A stretch of 64,000 nucleotides of DNA from Gemmatimonadota bacterium (GTDB taxonomy: Bacteria > Gemmatimonadota > Gemmatimonadetes > Longimicrobiales > Gaopeijiaceae), in the NCBI GenBank assembly GCA_022826005.1, contig JAJDVT010000084.1, positions 1 through 64,000 on the forward strand, read 5' to 3'. Within the stretch, counting starts at the first letter, position 1; each line of letters starts with the position of its first letter. The notes beneath the pieces are model-generated. The model saw only the letters and a list, made by a program, of their open reading frames with translations, searched no databases and was not told the DNA's origin. Positions 51,801 through 60,148 of the stretch are shown piece by piece. Position numbers and translations under genes: made by a program.

Positions 51801-54212
51801 TCAGGAAATCGGCATCCTCGCTCTGTGCTTCACTACGAAGAGCCCCTCCCTCCCCGAGGTAACCACGACGATGCCCGACTCGAAGAACGGGTAGTTGCTC
51901 CACGATCCGTTCATCGACGGTGAGTCCGGGCCCGGAACCGTGTCGAAGAAGGCAATCTCGCGAGGGTTGTCCATGTCCGTGATGTCCAGGACGCGCAGGC
52001 CGCTGTTGTAGTTCGACTGGAACATCAGGTTGCCCCTGATGTAGAGGTTGTGGTCGCTGGCCGTGTTCTCGGACACGTGTTCCTTGACCAGGATCGGGTC
52101 GTCGAGGTCGGTGACGTCCCAGATCATCGTCCGCGTCCCGTTTGTCAGGCCGCGCACCTCGTCGAGCTCGTCGTTCATGTAGAAGTACCTGTGGTCCTCG
52201 GTCAGCCACCCCTGATGGCTGTAGCCGTGGTTCGGATAGGTCATCATCGACAGCGCGACCGGGTTTTCCTTGTCGGTCACGTCGGCGATGCTGAGTGCAT
52301 TCTCGTTGGACCCCAGGCAGATCTCCTTGCCCACGTGCTCCTCGTCCGGGCCCCGGTAGACCACGCACTGCGCGTCGTGGGAGTACCCGGTTTCGCTCCG
52401 GCCGGTCCTCGCGTCGGCGAAGCAGCCCGCAAAGGTCGGGTTCTTCGGGTCGCGGATGTCGATCATGTGGAGGCCGCCGCCGCAGGTCTCCCCACCCCGG
52501 CTCGACCCCACGGCGTAGGCGAAGCCGGTCTCCTCGTTGATCACGATGTTGTGGACGCTGTTGATGCGGTCGTAGTGGGCGTCGTGCTCGAAGGTGAGCA
52601 GCTCGCCCGAGAACTCCCTCAGGCGGGTCAGATCGAACACCTGCATGCCGTGGTTCGCGGCGCCGTCCGACACCACGAAGACGTGGTTCATGTAGACCTT
52701 CATGTCCCGCCAGGTGGAGCCGGGCGCCCAGTCGGGCTTGGGCAGGTTGCCGACGACCACCGGGTTCGGCGGATCGGTCACGTCCACGAAGGAGGTGCCG
52801 TCCGTGCGGCCCACGATCGCGTAGTCGCGGTTCGTCTCAGGGTCGGTCCAGCCCCAGATGTCGTTGACGCGCGCTCCACGGTTGCCTCCCATGTCCTTCG
52901 ACGGGATGAACGACACCAGGTCCACGTCGCCGCACCCGAAGACATGCGCCTCGCCGTCGGAACAGTCGACCTGGCCGCCGAGCACCGGCGCGATGCCTTC
53001 CGCCTCGCGGTACACGGTCGCGCCCTCCGACCAGCCGCCCCGGCCTCCGCTGAAGATCATCGCGGTGCCGAGCCCGTAGTCGTCGCGCGGCATCCCGGTA
53101 ACCAGTACGCCGTCGCCATGGGCCAGCAGCGTGCCCATCCACTCGCCGAGCTGGCGGTGTCCGCCGAGCCTGCTAACCGAGCCCCAGCCCCCGCCGTCCA
53201 TCGCGAATTCGTAGATCGCGCCTCTTCCGCGCCCGGCGCCCGGCGCGCCGACCCATACGGTGCTCCCGTCCGAAGTCATCGCCGCGCCGAACTGGTCGCC
53301 CGCGGCCCCGTCGAAGGCCCTCAGCCGACCGCTCTCGCTCCACGTGTCTCCATCGCGCGCGAAAGCAACGACCTGCCCGGGCTGCTGCTGGGGATGCCCC
53401 GTGGCCACCAGAAGGTGGTCTCCCGCGGCCATCACCGCCATGCCGAAGAACGACCCCGCTCCGTCGCCGCTTGCAAGCTCGGTCGTCATCGTCCATCCGC
53501 CCTCACCCGGCACATACACGAATGCGGCGCCGGCCAACGAGTCGGTCTGCGGGGCCCCCACCACCAGCACCTCCCCGGATAGCGCGACAGACGTCCCGAA
53601 CGCGGTGAAATCGTCCGGCCGCGGGGACTCGAGCACCGCCTCCTGCACCCATTCGCCGCCCTGGTTGCGGAACAGCACGACCATTCCGTCGGCGCGAAAA
53701 ACCGCGTTGTCCGGCCCCCGCCGGAGCGGCCCTGACACCGCAACGGCCGCCAGGTCCGCGCTGGTGGCCACCGCCCCCAATCTTGCCCCTTCGGGAAGTC
53801 CCTCCGGCGTGAGCATTCCGGCGGAGGTCCACCTCGTCCCCGCCCGCTCGAAGACGTGGACGTGGCCGGGTGCCGGCGGTCCAGCACCCCCTCCACCGCG
53901 CCCACCGGGCCCCCGCCCGCCACCACGCGGCGTGGATGCGACCAGCAGACGTCCCCCCGAAACCGCCAGCCCGGTCGCGAAGCCATCACCCTGGGCCGGT
54001 TCGGGGCTGATGATCCTGCCCGATTCCACCCATTCACCGCCGGCCATCGTGTAGATGTACACTGTCCCCCCGTCCGGACCGCGGGACTGTGCCACAAGAA
54101 CCTGGTCACCGGCGACGGCGACCGCTCCCCCGAAGCCCTGTGCGAACGCCGCATGCGGCACGATGCCGACAACGGCGAACCCCAGAAGCGCTGCGACAGA
54201 CACTCTCTTCAT
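51801..54212 (-). CDS. Secreted choice-of-anchor B (LVIVD-repeat) protein, paralogue 2
   Basis: An 803-residue exported protein (signal peptide ending A-F-A-Q). It has the same layout as paralogue 1 at 42128-44504: an N-terminal propeller with a Gly/Pro-rich insert (about residues 95-110, G-R-G-P-G-G-R-G), then the choice-of-anchor B region with I-D-I-R-D-P-K-N-P, V-V-Y-R-G-P-D-E-E-H-V-G-K-E-I-C and S-I-A-D-V-T-D-K-E-N-P-V. The C-terminal end V-V-T-S-G-R-E-G-L-F-V-V is nearly identical to that of paralogue 1. The two are separated by about 7 kb of unrelated genes, so this looks like an older dispersed duplication. Confidence 0.88.
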   Translation of the reverse strand: MKRVSVAALLGFAVVGIVPHAAFAQGFGGAVAVAGDQVLVAQSRGPDGGTVYIYTMAGGEWVESGRIISPEPAQGDGFATGLAVSGGRLLVASTPRGGGRGPGGRGGGGAGPPAPGHVHVFERAGTRWTSAGMLTPEGLPEGARLGAVATSADLAAVAVSGPLRRGPDNAVFRADGMVVLFRNQGGEWVQEAVLESPRPDDFTAFGTSVALSGEVLVVGAPQTDSLAGAAFVYVPGEGGWTMTTELASGDGAGSFFGMAVMAAGDHLLVATGHPQQQPGQVVAFARDGDTWSESGRLRAFDGAAGDQFGAAMTSDGSTVWVGAPGAGRGRGAIYEFAMDGGGWGSVSRLGGHRQLGEWMGTLLAHGDGVLVTGMPRDDYGLGTAMIFSGGRGGWSEGATVYREAEGIAPVLGGQVDCSDGEAHVFGCGDVDLVSFIPSKDMGGNRGARVNDIWGWTDPETNRDYAIVGRTDGTSFVDVTDPPNPVVVGNLPKPDWAPGSTWRDMKVYMNHVFVVSDGAANHGMQVFDLTRLREFSGELLTFEHDAHYDRINSVHNIVINEETGFAYAVGSSRGGETCGGGLHMIDIRDPKNPTFAGCFADARTGRSETGYSHDAQCVVYRGPDEEHVGKEICLGSNENALSIADVTDKENPVALSMMTYPNHGYSHQGWLTEDHRYFYMNDELDEVRGLTNGTRTMIWDVTDLDDPILVKEHVSENTASDHNLYIRGNLMFQSNYNSGLRVLDITDMDNPREIAFFDTVPGPDSPSMNGSWSNYPFFESGIVVVTSGREGLFVVKHRARMPIS

Positions 54213-54342
54213 GTTCCTCTTCCCTGGCCAACAGCTGAACGAACTGACGATTCATGTAGGCTGGCATCTTTGGGCCCCCGGGACAAGACTGGAACAGGTC
54301 GTGGCCTGACGGGGGCGGCGCTTCAGGTGCCGGGGCTCCGCC

Positions 54343-56085
54343 TCAGGTGCCGGGGTCGTCCTTCCCCAGCTTGTCCAGCAACCAGGCGGCCTCGGCCAGC
54401 CGCTGGGCCACCTCGTTCGCGCCGCGCCGCAGGTCCGTACGGACGAAGGGAAGCCGGGGGGATTCGGTCTCGATCAACTCCTCCAGCTCGTGGATCCCTG
54501 CCAGCCGCGGGATCGGGGTGCGGGGCGTCGCCGGGTCCTGCTCGAACCGGGCCCGCTCGGTGTAGCCCAGCGGGACCAGGAGCCTGCCTGTCCTGAGGAG
54601 GAGGTCGTTCGCCGCCTCGGGCGGAATCTCGCCGTCCTCGATCCTCTGGTACAGGGCCTCCAGGCGTTCGGTGACCGCATCCAGTCCCGAGCGGATGGCG
54701 CTCAGATCGAACTTCTTGAGGGCCTTGGCCTCATAGTCCTCCAGCGACTCGTTCAGCTCGGCGACGGTCTCGCGATAGTCGAGCGGGATGATCTCGTCCT
54801 CCACGAAGCGCCCGATCGCGGTCAGGTAGACCTTCAGGTCGCGCTCCAGGTTGGCGCGGTCGGCGATCTCGATCCTGTCCTTCTCGGTGTGCCAGGCGAT
54901 GTTGCCTCCGCACCCGCCCACCGGATAGAAGCCGCGGCGCTCCCGCTCCTCCTGCGGGATGTTGGACAGAAGCATGTAGAAGGAGCTGATCCCGAGGTGA
55001 TTGAAGGAATAGTCTCCCGCCCTCAGCGGCCGCTGCCTGGTGGGCTCGACGCCGACCACAGCCTCGATCGACGAGCGTGCGACCTCGCCGGCTTCGGCCA
55101 TCCAGGCCACCTCGTCGTAGTCGGTAGCCCCGCGGCATCCGGGGGAATCGATGTTCACCGCGGCCACGCAGTGCCTGTGCAGCTCGAGCGCGAAGTTGTC
55201 GGCATACCAGGTCGATCCCGCGTAGCGGCCCGTCGAGTGGCCCGGCCACCAGGCGATCCTCACGGACCGCCGCAGCTCCTCGCGATTGCCGTGGAGGATG
55301 CGGGCGAGCTCGAGCAGCGTCGCATCGCCCACGGCGTTGTCGCCGATGCCGATGTCCCACGAGTCGTAGTGCCCGTGCACGAGCACGAAGTCCTCTTCCT
55401 GTCCGTCAATGCGCGCAACGGGAAGCGGGCAGGAGAACCAGCCTTCGTCCAGTTCCGCCGAGATTGTCAGGTGGTCCAGTCCGCCCTCGATCGACTCGAT
55501 GACCCGGTCGCCGTCCGGCCGGTTGATCGCAACGACCGGAGTGGATGGCTTCCAGGAGATTTGCGCCTCCCCGGGGGCGCCCCAGATCGGCGTGCAAATG
55601 CCCCAGTGAATCCGGACGCCCGGGTTGATGTAAACCTGTCCGGCCGCGCCGGCCGCCTCAAGCCGCTTGACCGATGCAGGCATGGGATACCCTTCGGTGA
55701 CGACGATCTTCCCGGCAACATCGGGGATGTCCTCTCCGTGAGCCGCCTTGAAGAGTTCGGACGCCCCCTCGATCGGAGCCGCCGGCACGTGGACCGGCTC
55801 CGCGGAAAGCCCTTTGGGCCCCGTCGATATCGAAAAGGAGGGGGCCTTGGCGGCGAGAATCGCCCCATCGAGGTCGACCGAGGCACTGCGCGGAATCGAC
55901 AGGTACAGATCCGGCTCGTGAAGCTCGAACGGGACCCCCAGCACTTCCAGCCGGGATGTGATGAAGTGCGCGGCGGCCCGCTCGTCGAGCGAGCCCGACT
56001 CCCTCACCAGGACCGCGAACCGCTCGATCAGGCTCCAGCCCAGGTCAAAGGAAGTATCGGCCAGCAGGTTGTCCACAAGCCTCAT
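54343..56085 (-). CDS. M28-like peptidase with PA domain, catalytic Glu pair not conserved
   Basis: A 580-residue protein. Residues 130-230 are a protease-associated (PA) domain (G-K-I-V-V-T-E-G, A-G-A-A-G-Q-V). The M28 zinc fold follows: H239 and D241 in G-H-Y-D-S, and D-N-A-V-G-D-A. The usual G-E-E-x-G-L-x-G-S segment reads G-H283-S284-T-G-R-Y-A-G-S, so the catalytic base and one zinc ligand are replaced. N-I-D-S-P-G and A-W-H-T-E-K-D are present. No signal peptide. The protein may be a non-peptidase member that binds or modifies another substrate. The C-terminal 150 residues are helical. Confidence 0.82.
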   Translation of the reverse strand: MRLVDNLLADTSFDLGWSLIERFAVLVRESGSLDERAAAHFITSRLEVLGVPFELHEPDLYLSIPRSASVDLDGAILAAKAPSFSISTGPKGLSAEPVHVPAAPIEGASELFKAAHGEDIPDVAGKIVVTEGYPMPASVKRLEAAGAAGQVYINPGVRIHWGICTPIWGAPGEAQISWKPSTPVVAINRPDGDRVIESIEGGLDHLTISAELDEGWFSCPLPVARIDGQEEDFVLVHGHYDSWDIGIGDNAVGDATLLELARILHGNREELRRSVRIAWWPGHSTGRYAGSTWYADNFALELHRHCVAAVNIDSPGCRGATDYDEVAWMAEAGEVARSSIEAVVGVEPTRQRPLRAGDYSFNHLGISSFYMLLSNIPQEERERRGFYPVGGCGGNIAWHTEKDRIEIADRANLERDLKVYLTAIGRFVEDEIIPLDYRETVAELNESLEDYEAKALKKFDLSAIRSGLDAVTERLEALYQRIEDGEIPPEAANDLLLRTGRLLVPLGYTERARFEQDPATPRTPIPRLAGIHELEELIETESPRLPFVRTDLRRGANEVAQRLAEAAWLLDKLGKDDPGT

Positions 56086-56198
56086 GAGGCACCCGTGGTG
56101 CGAGGCGGCATTTGGTCGTCCTTACGTGAATAATCGCGAAGGATTTTTAGTATAACCCCGCTGACAAGGGGGCCAGGAAAGCCAGGAATGTAAACCCG

Positions 56199-56217
56199 AC
56201 ATTACATTTTGTAATGT
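56199..56217. promoter_or_regulatory. Operator-like dyad between the selenoprotein-type gene and the M28-like gene
   Basis: A perfect ACATTACA-TTT-TGTAATGT palindrome lies 5 nt after the end of the peroxiredoxin gene and 114 nt upstream of the M28-like start on the same strand. Half-sites TGTAAA (56189) and TTACA (56222) flank it. It is more like an operator than a terminator because it is AT-rich with no U-tract. Confidence 0.6.
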
Positions 56218-56222
56218 ATGAA

Positions 56223-56852
56223 TTACAGTCCGTTCAGCCCCTCAAGGACTGCGAGAATGTCCTCATTGCTCGGACGCACCCGGTAGTTCGTCTCCACGAA
56301 GCGGTACCTCACGATCCCCTCCTTGTCGATCACGTAGGTCGCGGGGTGGGGCAGCGGGTTGTTCGGCGGCGAGTCCTCCTTGAAGAGGCCGTAGCGGTCG
56401 ATCACGCGGTGGTCCGGGTCGGAGAGCATGATGAAGTCGGGCGCGACGCCGTCGGTGCCGGTCACGCCGTCGATCATCCGCTGCATGCCATCCCGGTCAT
56501 CGACCGACACGGTGACGATCTCGGTGTCGTCCTGCAGTGCGTCGGGGAGAAGGGCTCTCAGCTCCACGAGCTGACGGGTGCAGTACGGTCACCAGTGTCC
56601 CCGGTAGAAGACCAGGACCAGGTTCTTGTCGCCGCGGAAGCCGGCCAGCTCCACGGGTCCCCGGTCGAAGGACTCGAGGGTGAACAGGGGGGCCTCGCTG
56701 CCGACCATGACCCGTTCCAGATCGGTGGCCGGAAGATCGTGCCCGTCCGCGGGTCCGAGGGTCTGGGCGCCGACGGGGGCCGCGGCAAGGAGGAAGGCGG
56801 CGAGGAGCGCGAAGGGAAGCGCGCCGGTTCGGTATCGGATCGAAGCGGTCAT
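56223..56852 (-). CDS. Probable selenoprotein: AhpC/TSA-type peroxiredoxin with UGA at the first Cys of CPYC
   Basis: Read through one in-frame TGA (56589-56591), this is a 209-residue exported thiol oxidoreductase. ATG 56852 begins a signal peptide ending V-G-A-Q. The active-site motif reads V-F-Y-R-G-H-W-(UGA88)-P-Y-C91, where family members have W-C-P-Y-C, so the UGA stands where the peroxidatic Cys belongs. Upstream and downstream parts align as one peroxiredoxin fold: F-T-L-E-S-F and V-L-V-F-Y-R, then V-S-V-D-D, D-P-D-H-R-V-I-D-R-Y-G and A-T-Y-V-I-D-K-E-G. A SECIS-like hairpin begins 14 nt after the UGA. The alternative is a nonsense mutation of a TGC or TGT codon. Confidence 0.78.
56558..56574 (-). 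promoter_or_regulatory. SECIS-like hairpin after the in-frame UGA
   Basis: In the mRNA sense, a 7-bp stem (TCAGCTC paired with GAGCTGA) closes a 3-nt GUG loop. The stem begins 14 nt, and the loop 21 nt, after the UGA. Known bacterial SECIS elements have an apical loop at about this distance with a G among its first two positions, so it fits the pattern. It lies inside the coding region, as expected in bacteria. Confidence 0.6.
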
Positions 56853-56974
56853 CTTGTAGCGGCCTGTGGCTGAAGTGTAGTTACGCGCCGCGTGGGCCGG
56901 CGGAACCGGCACTGTGTTGGCGGGCCGTTGATGCCGGCTACACGGGCGGCGGGTCGCAGGTCTATCTTAACCGC
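56853..56974. promoter_or_regulatory. Divergent intergenic region
   Basis: This 122-bp gap separates the starts of the selenoprotein-type gene (minus) and the asparagine synthase gene (plus) and must hold promoters for both. I cannot pick convincing -35/-10 boxes. Confidence 0.4.
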
Positions 56975-58630
56975 ATGTGCTCCGTCCTCGCCATCCTCGA
57001 TTTCGATCCCGCCGACCCGCCGGCCCGTGAACGCGTCCTCGCGCTCTCGAAGCTGCAGCGGCACCGCGGACCCGACTGGTCCGGTGTCTTCGCCCATGAA
57101 CGCGCGGTTCTGGCGCACAACCGGCTGGCGATCGTCGATGTGGAGCACGGAGCGCAACCTTTGCTCAACGCGGCCGGGACCCACGTCCTCGCCGTGAACG
57201 GGGAGATCTACAACCACCGGGAGATCCAGGCCCGGCTCCCGTCCTTCCACCCCCGCACGGCAAGCGACTGCGAAGTCATCCTGGGCCTCTACGCAGAGGA
57301 GGGTGGCGCCTTCCTGGATCGCCTCAACGGCATCTTCGCCTTCGTGCTGTACGACCTGGAGCGCGACCGCTACATCATCGCACGCGACCACCTCGGCATC
57401 GTCCCCCTCTACACGGGGCGTGACGACGAGGGCCGGCTCTACGTCGCGTCCGAGATGAAGGCGCTGACCCCCGTCTGCCGCACGGTCTCGGAGTTTCCCC
57501 CCGGCCACGTCCTCGATTCGGCGGACGGCACGGCCCGCCCCTACTACCAACGCAGCTGGCGCGAACACGCGGCCGCCGTCGGCGACCCCGACCCGGCCCG
57601 CATACGGGAAGCGCTCGAGGCCGCCGTCCACCGCCAGATGATGTCCGACGTCCCCTACGGAGTCCTCCTCTCGGGCGGGCTCGACTCGTCGATCATCGCG
57701 GCCGTGACCCGGCGTTTCGCGCGCCACCGCATCGAGGACGACGACCGGACCGAGGCCTGGTGGCCCCGCCTGCACTCGTTCTGCATCGGCCTGGAGGGGT
57801 CGCCCGACCTTGCCAGCGCCAGGACGGTCGCCAGCCACATCGGCACCGTGCACCACGAGTTCCGCTTCACCGTGCAGGAGGGCCTCGACGCGCTCTCCGA
57901 CGTCATACACCACCTCGAGACCTACGACGTGACCACCGTGCGCGCCGCCACCCCGATGTACCTGATGGCGCGCCGCATCCGCACGCTGGGGATCAAGATG
58001 GTGCTGTCGGGCGAAGGGGCCGACGAGGTCTTCGGCGGCTACCTCTACTTCCACCGAGCCCCCGACCCCCGTTCCTTCCACGAGGAGACGGTGCGCAAGC
58101 TCGACCGGCTCCACCAGTTCGACTGTCTGCGGGCCAACAAGGCGATGGCCGCGTGGGGAATCGAGGCGCGCGTGCCCTTCATCGACAAGGAGTTCCTCGA
58201 CGTGGCGATGTCGATCGATCCGGCGGCCAAGATGCCGGCGGGCGGGATCGAGAAGCGGATCCTGCGGGAGGCGTTCGCCGAGTACCTGCCCCCGGAGATC
58301 CTCTGGCGCCAGAAGGAACAGTTCTCCGACGGCGTCGGCTACTCCTGGATCGACGCGCTGAGGGAGCACGCCGAGGCATCCGTCACCGACCGGCAGCTCG
58401 CCAACGCCGCTTTCCGCTTCCCCTGGAACCCTCCGGCGGACAAGGAGGCGTACCTCTACCGGCGGGTCTTCGAATCGCACTTCCCCCTGCCCGACGCGGC
58501 GGCGTGCGTGCCTGGCGGCCCCAGCGTCGCTTGCTCGACCCCGGAGGCACTGGCGTGGGACGCGGAGCTGTCGAAGACGATCGACCCGTCTGGGAGGGCG
58601 GTGGCGGGGGTGCACCGGGCGGCGTATTGA
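56975..58630 (+). CDS. asnB: Asparagine synthase B (glutamine-hydrolysing)
   Basis: A 551-residue enzyme that amidates aspartate with glutamine and ATP. Cys2, exposed after Met removal, is the glutaminase nucleophile. R-H-R-G-P-D, V-N-G-E-I-Y-N-H and the N-terminal nucleophile domain cover residues 1-200. The synthetase domain carries the pyrophosphate-loop motif S233-G-G-L-D-S-S and later S-G-E-G-A-D-E-V-F-G-G-Y, I-D-K-E-F-L-D-V-A-M and K-E-Q-F-S-D-G-V-G. Length is that of the E. coli AsnB type. It is an ordinary housekeeping gene, unrelated to its neighbours. Confidence 0.95.
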   Translation: MCSVLAILDFDPADPPARERVLALSKLQRHRGPDWSGVFAHERAVLAHNRLAIVDVEHGAQPLLNAAGTHVLAVNGEIYNHREIQARLPSFHPRTASDCEVILGLYAEEGGAFLDRLNGIFAFVLYDLERDRYIIARDHLGIVPLYTGRDDEGRLYVASEMKALTPVCRTVSEFPPGHVLDSADGTARPYYQRSWREHAAAVGDPDPARIREALEAAVHRQMMSDVPYGVLLSGGLDSSIIAAVTRRFARHRIEDDDRTEAWWPRLHSFCIGLEGSPDLASARTVASHIGTVHHEFRFTVQEGLDALSDVIHHLETYDVTTVRAATPMYLMARRIRTLGIKMVLSGEGADEVFGGYLYFHRAPDPRSFHEETVRKLDRLHQFDCLRANKAMAAWGIEARVPFIDKEFLDVAMSIDPAAKMPAGGIEKRILREAFAEYLPPEILWRQKEQFSDGVGYSWIDALREHAEASVTDRQLANAAFRFPWNPPADKEAYLYRRVFESHFPLPDAAACVPGGPSVACSTPEALAWDAELSKTIDPSGRAVAGVHRAAY

Positions 58631-58768
58631 GGCAACGCTCCCGAGGACGCCGCGCCTCCTAGTGTACTACAACAATAGTTGACTTCCGACAGTGCCGGTC
58701 CGTACGTTCGGCCATTGCTCCAGCTCGTGCGCCCGGCTCGAAGTGGATTCCGGTAGGGAGGCTCGCCG

Positions 58769-60148
58769 ATGACGCCGCAGATTGTCGCAACGTGGATCAG
58801 CGACCTGGCCCCCTGCGACCGTTCCAACGGTCCGCGACGGGCCTTCGGATTGCCGGGATCGTGCCTGGTGGCCATCCTCGCCGTGGCCTGCTCCGAAGCA
58901 CCGGCCGAACCCCCACCCCCCGTTTTCACCGTCACCGACAGCGCGGGGGTGCGGATGGTCGTGAACTCGGGCCGGCAGTGGGGCGAGGGGGAGGGATGGC
59001 AGGTGACCGCCGAGCCCGTGGCGACCCTGGGAGCGATGGACTTCCCGGTGGAACAGCAGTTCCAGAACATCGTCGGCGCCACACGATTGAGCAACGGGAC
59101 CATCGTCATCCTCGAACGGGCAGATTTCAGGCTCCGGGCCTTCAACGCCGCCGGAGACCTTCTGTGGACTGCCGGCGGAGTCGGGGACGGTCCGGGGGAA
59201 ATGAGGAGCTATGCCGATACGGGACCGGTCCTTACGAAGCTCAAGGGCGACACCATTCAGGTGCAGAACGGACGTGACCGAATCCGCTACAGCCCCGGTG
59301 GCGAGGTGATCGAGCATGTCAAGCTGGACATCGCGCGATTCCGCCGGTGGGGACCCCTCTACGTCCAGTACTGCCCCTTCGACGTCTATTTTCTCCACGA
59401 AGACATCGTGGTCTGCAACAAGCCGCGACCTGAAAGGCTTCCGGATCCCTGGACCAGCTACCAGACCATCATGCGGACCACTTGGAATCTGGACGGGCTC
59501 GATACGCTTGGTGTCTTTCTCGAGGAGAGCGGCTTCCGGGATCCAACCCATGGTGTTGCCATGCGAACCCCACTGGCGGCCCGCGGGATATTCCGGGTCG
59601 GCGGCGGCCCGGAGCCCCGGCTGCTCTACGCCCGGAACGACAACTACCGGATCGAAGTCTGGGATATCGCGACCAGCCGTCTGGCAATGGTCGTGGAGAG
59701 GCGGGTACCCCGCCGGGTGCGGACGAACGCGGAAGCCGAGGCGCTGGTGCACACCGGGGACGCCGGCTTCTACCACCCCTACGTGTCGGTGGACATGGAC
59801 GCCGGCCATTGGGCACCGATCGATTCCGTCTCCATCGCCGAGGCGCTCTTCCTCGACGATCTCGGCTTCATGTGGGTCCGGCGCGGTCCCACTGCGCTGG
59901 ATGGCGAACACGCCAGGGTGCGGGTGGTCGCCGGGCACGACGACATGGAGTGGACCGTACCGGCTCACTCAGGCCTCCACGACGTATTTCGCCCTGACGG
60001 GGTGTACCTCGGGACCGTGAAGCTGCCCCACAACCTCCGCATCACCGAGATCGGGCCGGACTACATCCTCGGTGTCATGCGGGACGAGATGGATGTCCAG
60101 TACGTGTGGATGTACGGGCTGGACCGGGTTGGGGGAGGGTCGGGATGA
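58769..60148 (+). CDS. Six-bladed beta-propeller lipoprotein, tandem copy 1
   Basis: A 459-residue protein; the hydrophobic segment ends A-V-A-C41, a lipobox, though the N-terminus before it is longer than in the other copies. The motif T-D-S-A-G-V-R-M-V-V-N-S opens the mature domain. Propeller blades share L-S-N-G-T-I-V, G-V-G-D-G-P-G-E-M-R, F-R-R-W-G and F-L-D-D-L-G-F-M-W-V-R-R-G. The end reads M-D-V-Q-Y-V-W-M-Y-G-L-D-R, almost identical in all complete copies. Its TGA overlaps the ATG of copy 2. Function unknown; these lipoproteins are numerous in Gemmatimonadota-like genomes. Confidence 0.85.
   Translation: MTPQIVATWISDLAPCDRSNGPRRAFGLPGSCLVAILAVACSEAPAEPPPPVFTVTDSAGVRMVVNSGRQWGEGEGWQVTAEPVATLGAMDFPVEQQFQNIVGATRLSNGTIVILERADFRLRAFNAAGDLLWTAGGVGDGPGEMRSYADTGPVLTKLKGDTIQVQNGRDRIRYSPGGEVIEHVKLDIARFRRWGPLYVQYCPFDVYFLHEDIVVCNKPRPERLPDPWTSYQTIMRTTWNLDGLDTLGVFLEESGFRDPTHGVAMRTPLAARGIFRVGGGPEPRLLYARNDNYRIEVWDIATSRLAMVVERRVPRRVRTNAEAEALVHTGDAGFYHPYVSVDMDAGHWAPIDSVSIAEALFLDDLGFMWVRRGPTALDGEHARVRVVAGHDDMEWTVPAHSGLHDVFRPDGVYLGTVKLPHNLRITEIGPDYILGVMRDEMDVQYVWMYGLDRVGGGSG

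Noticed and set aside
56223-56912. Two separate short genes instead of one
   Set aside because: Both parts are in the same frame and align to consecutive segments of one peroxiredoxin; the only break is the TGA at the active-site Cys.
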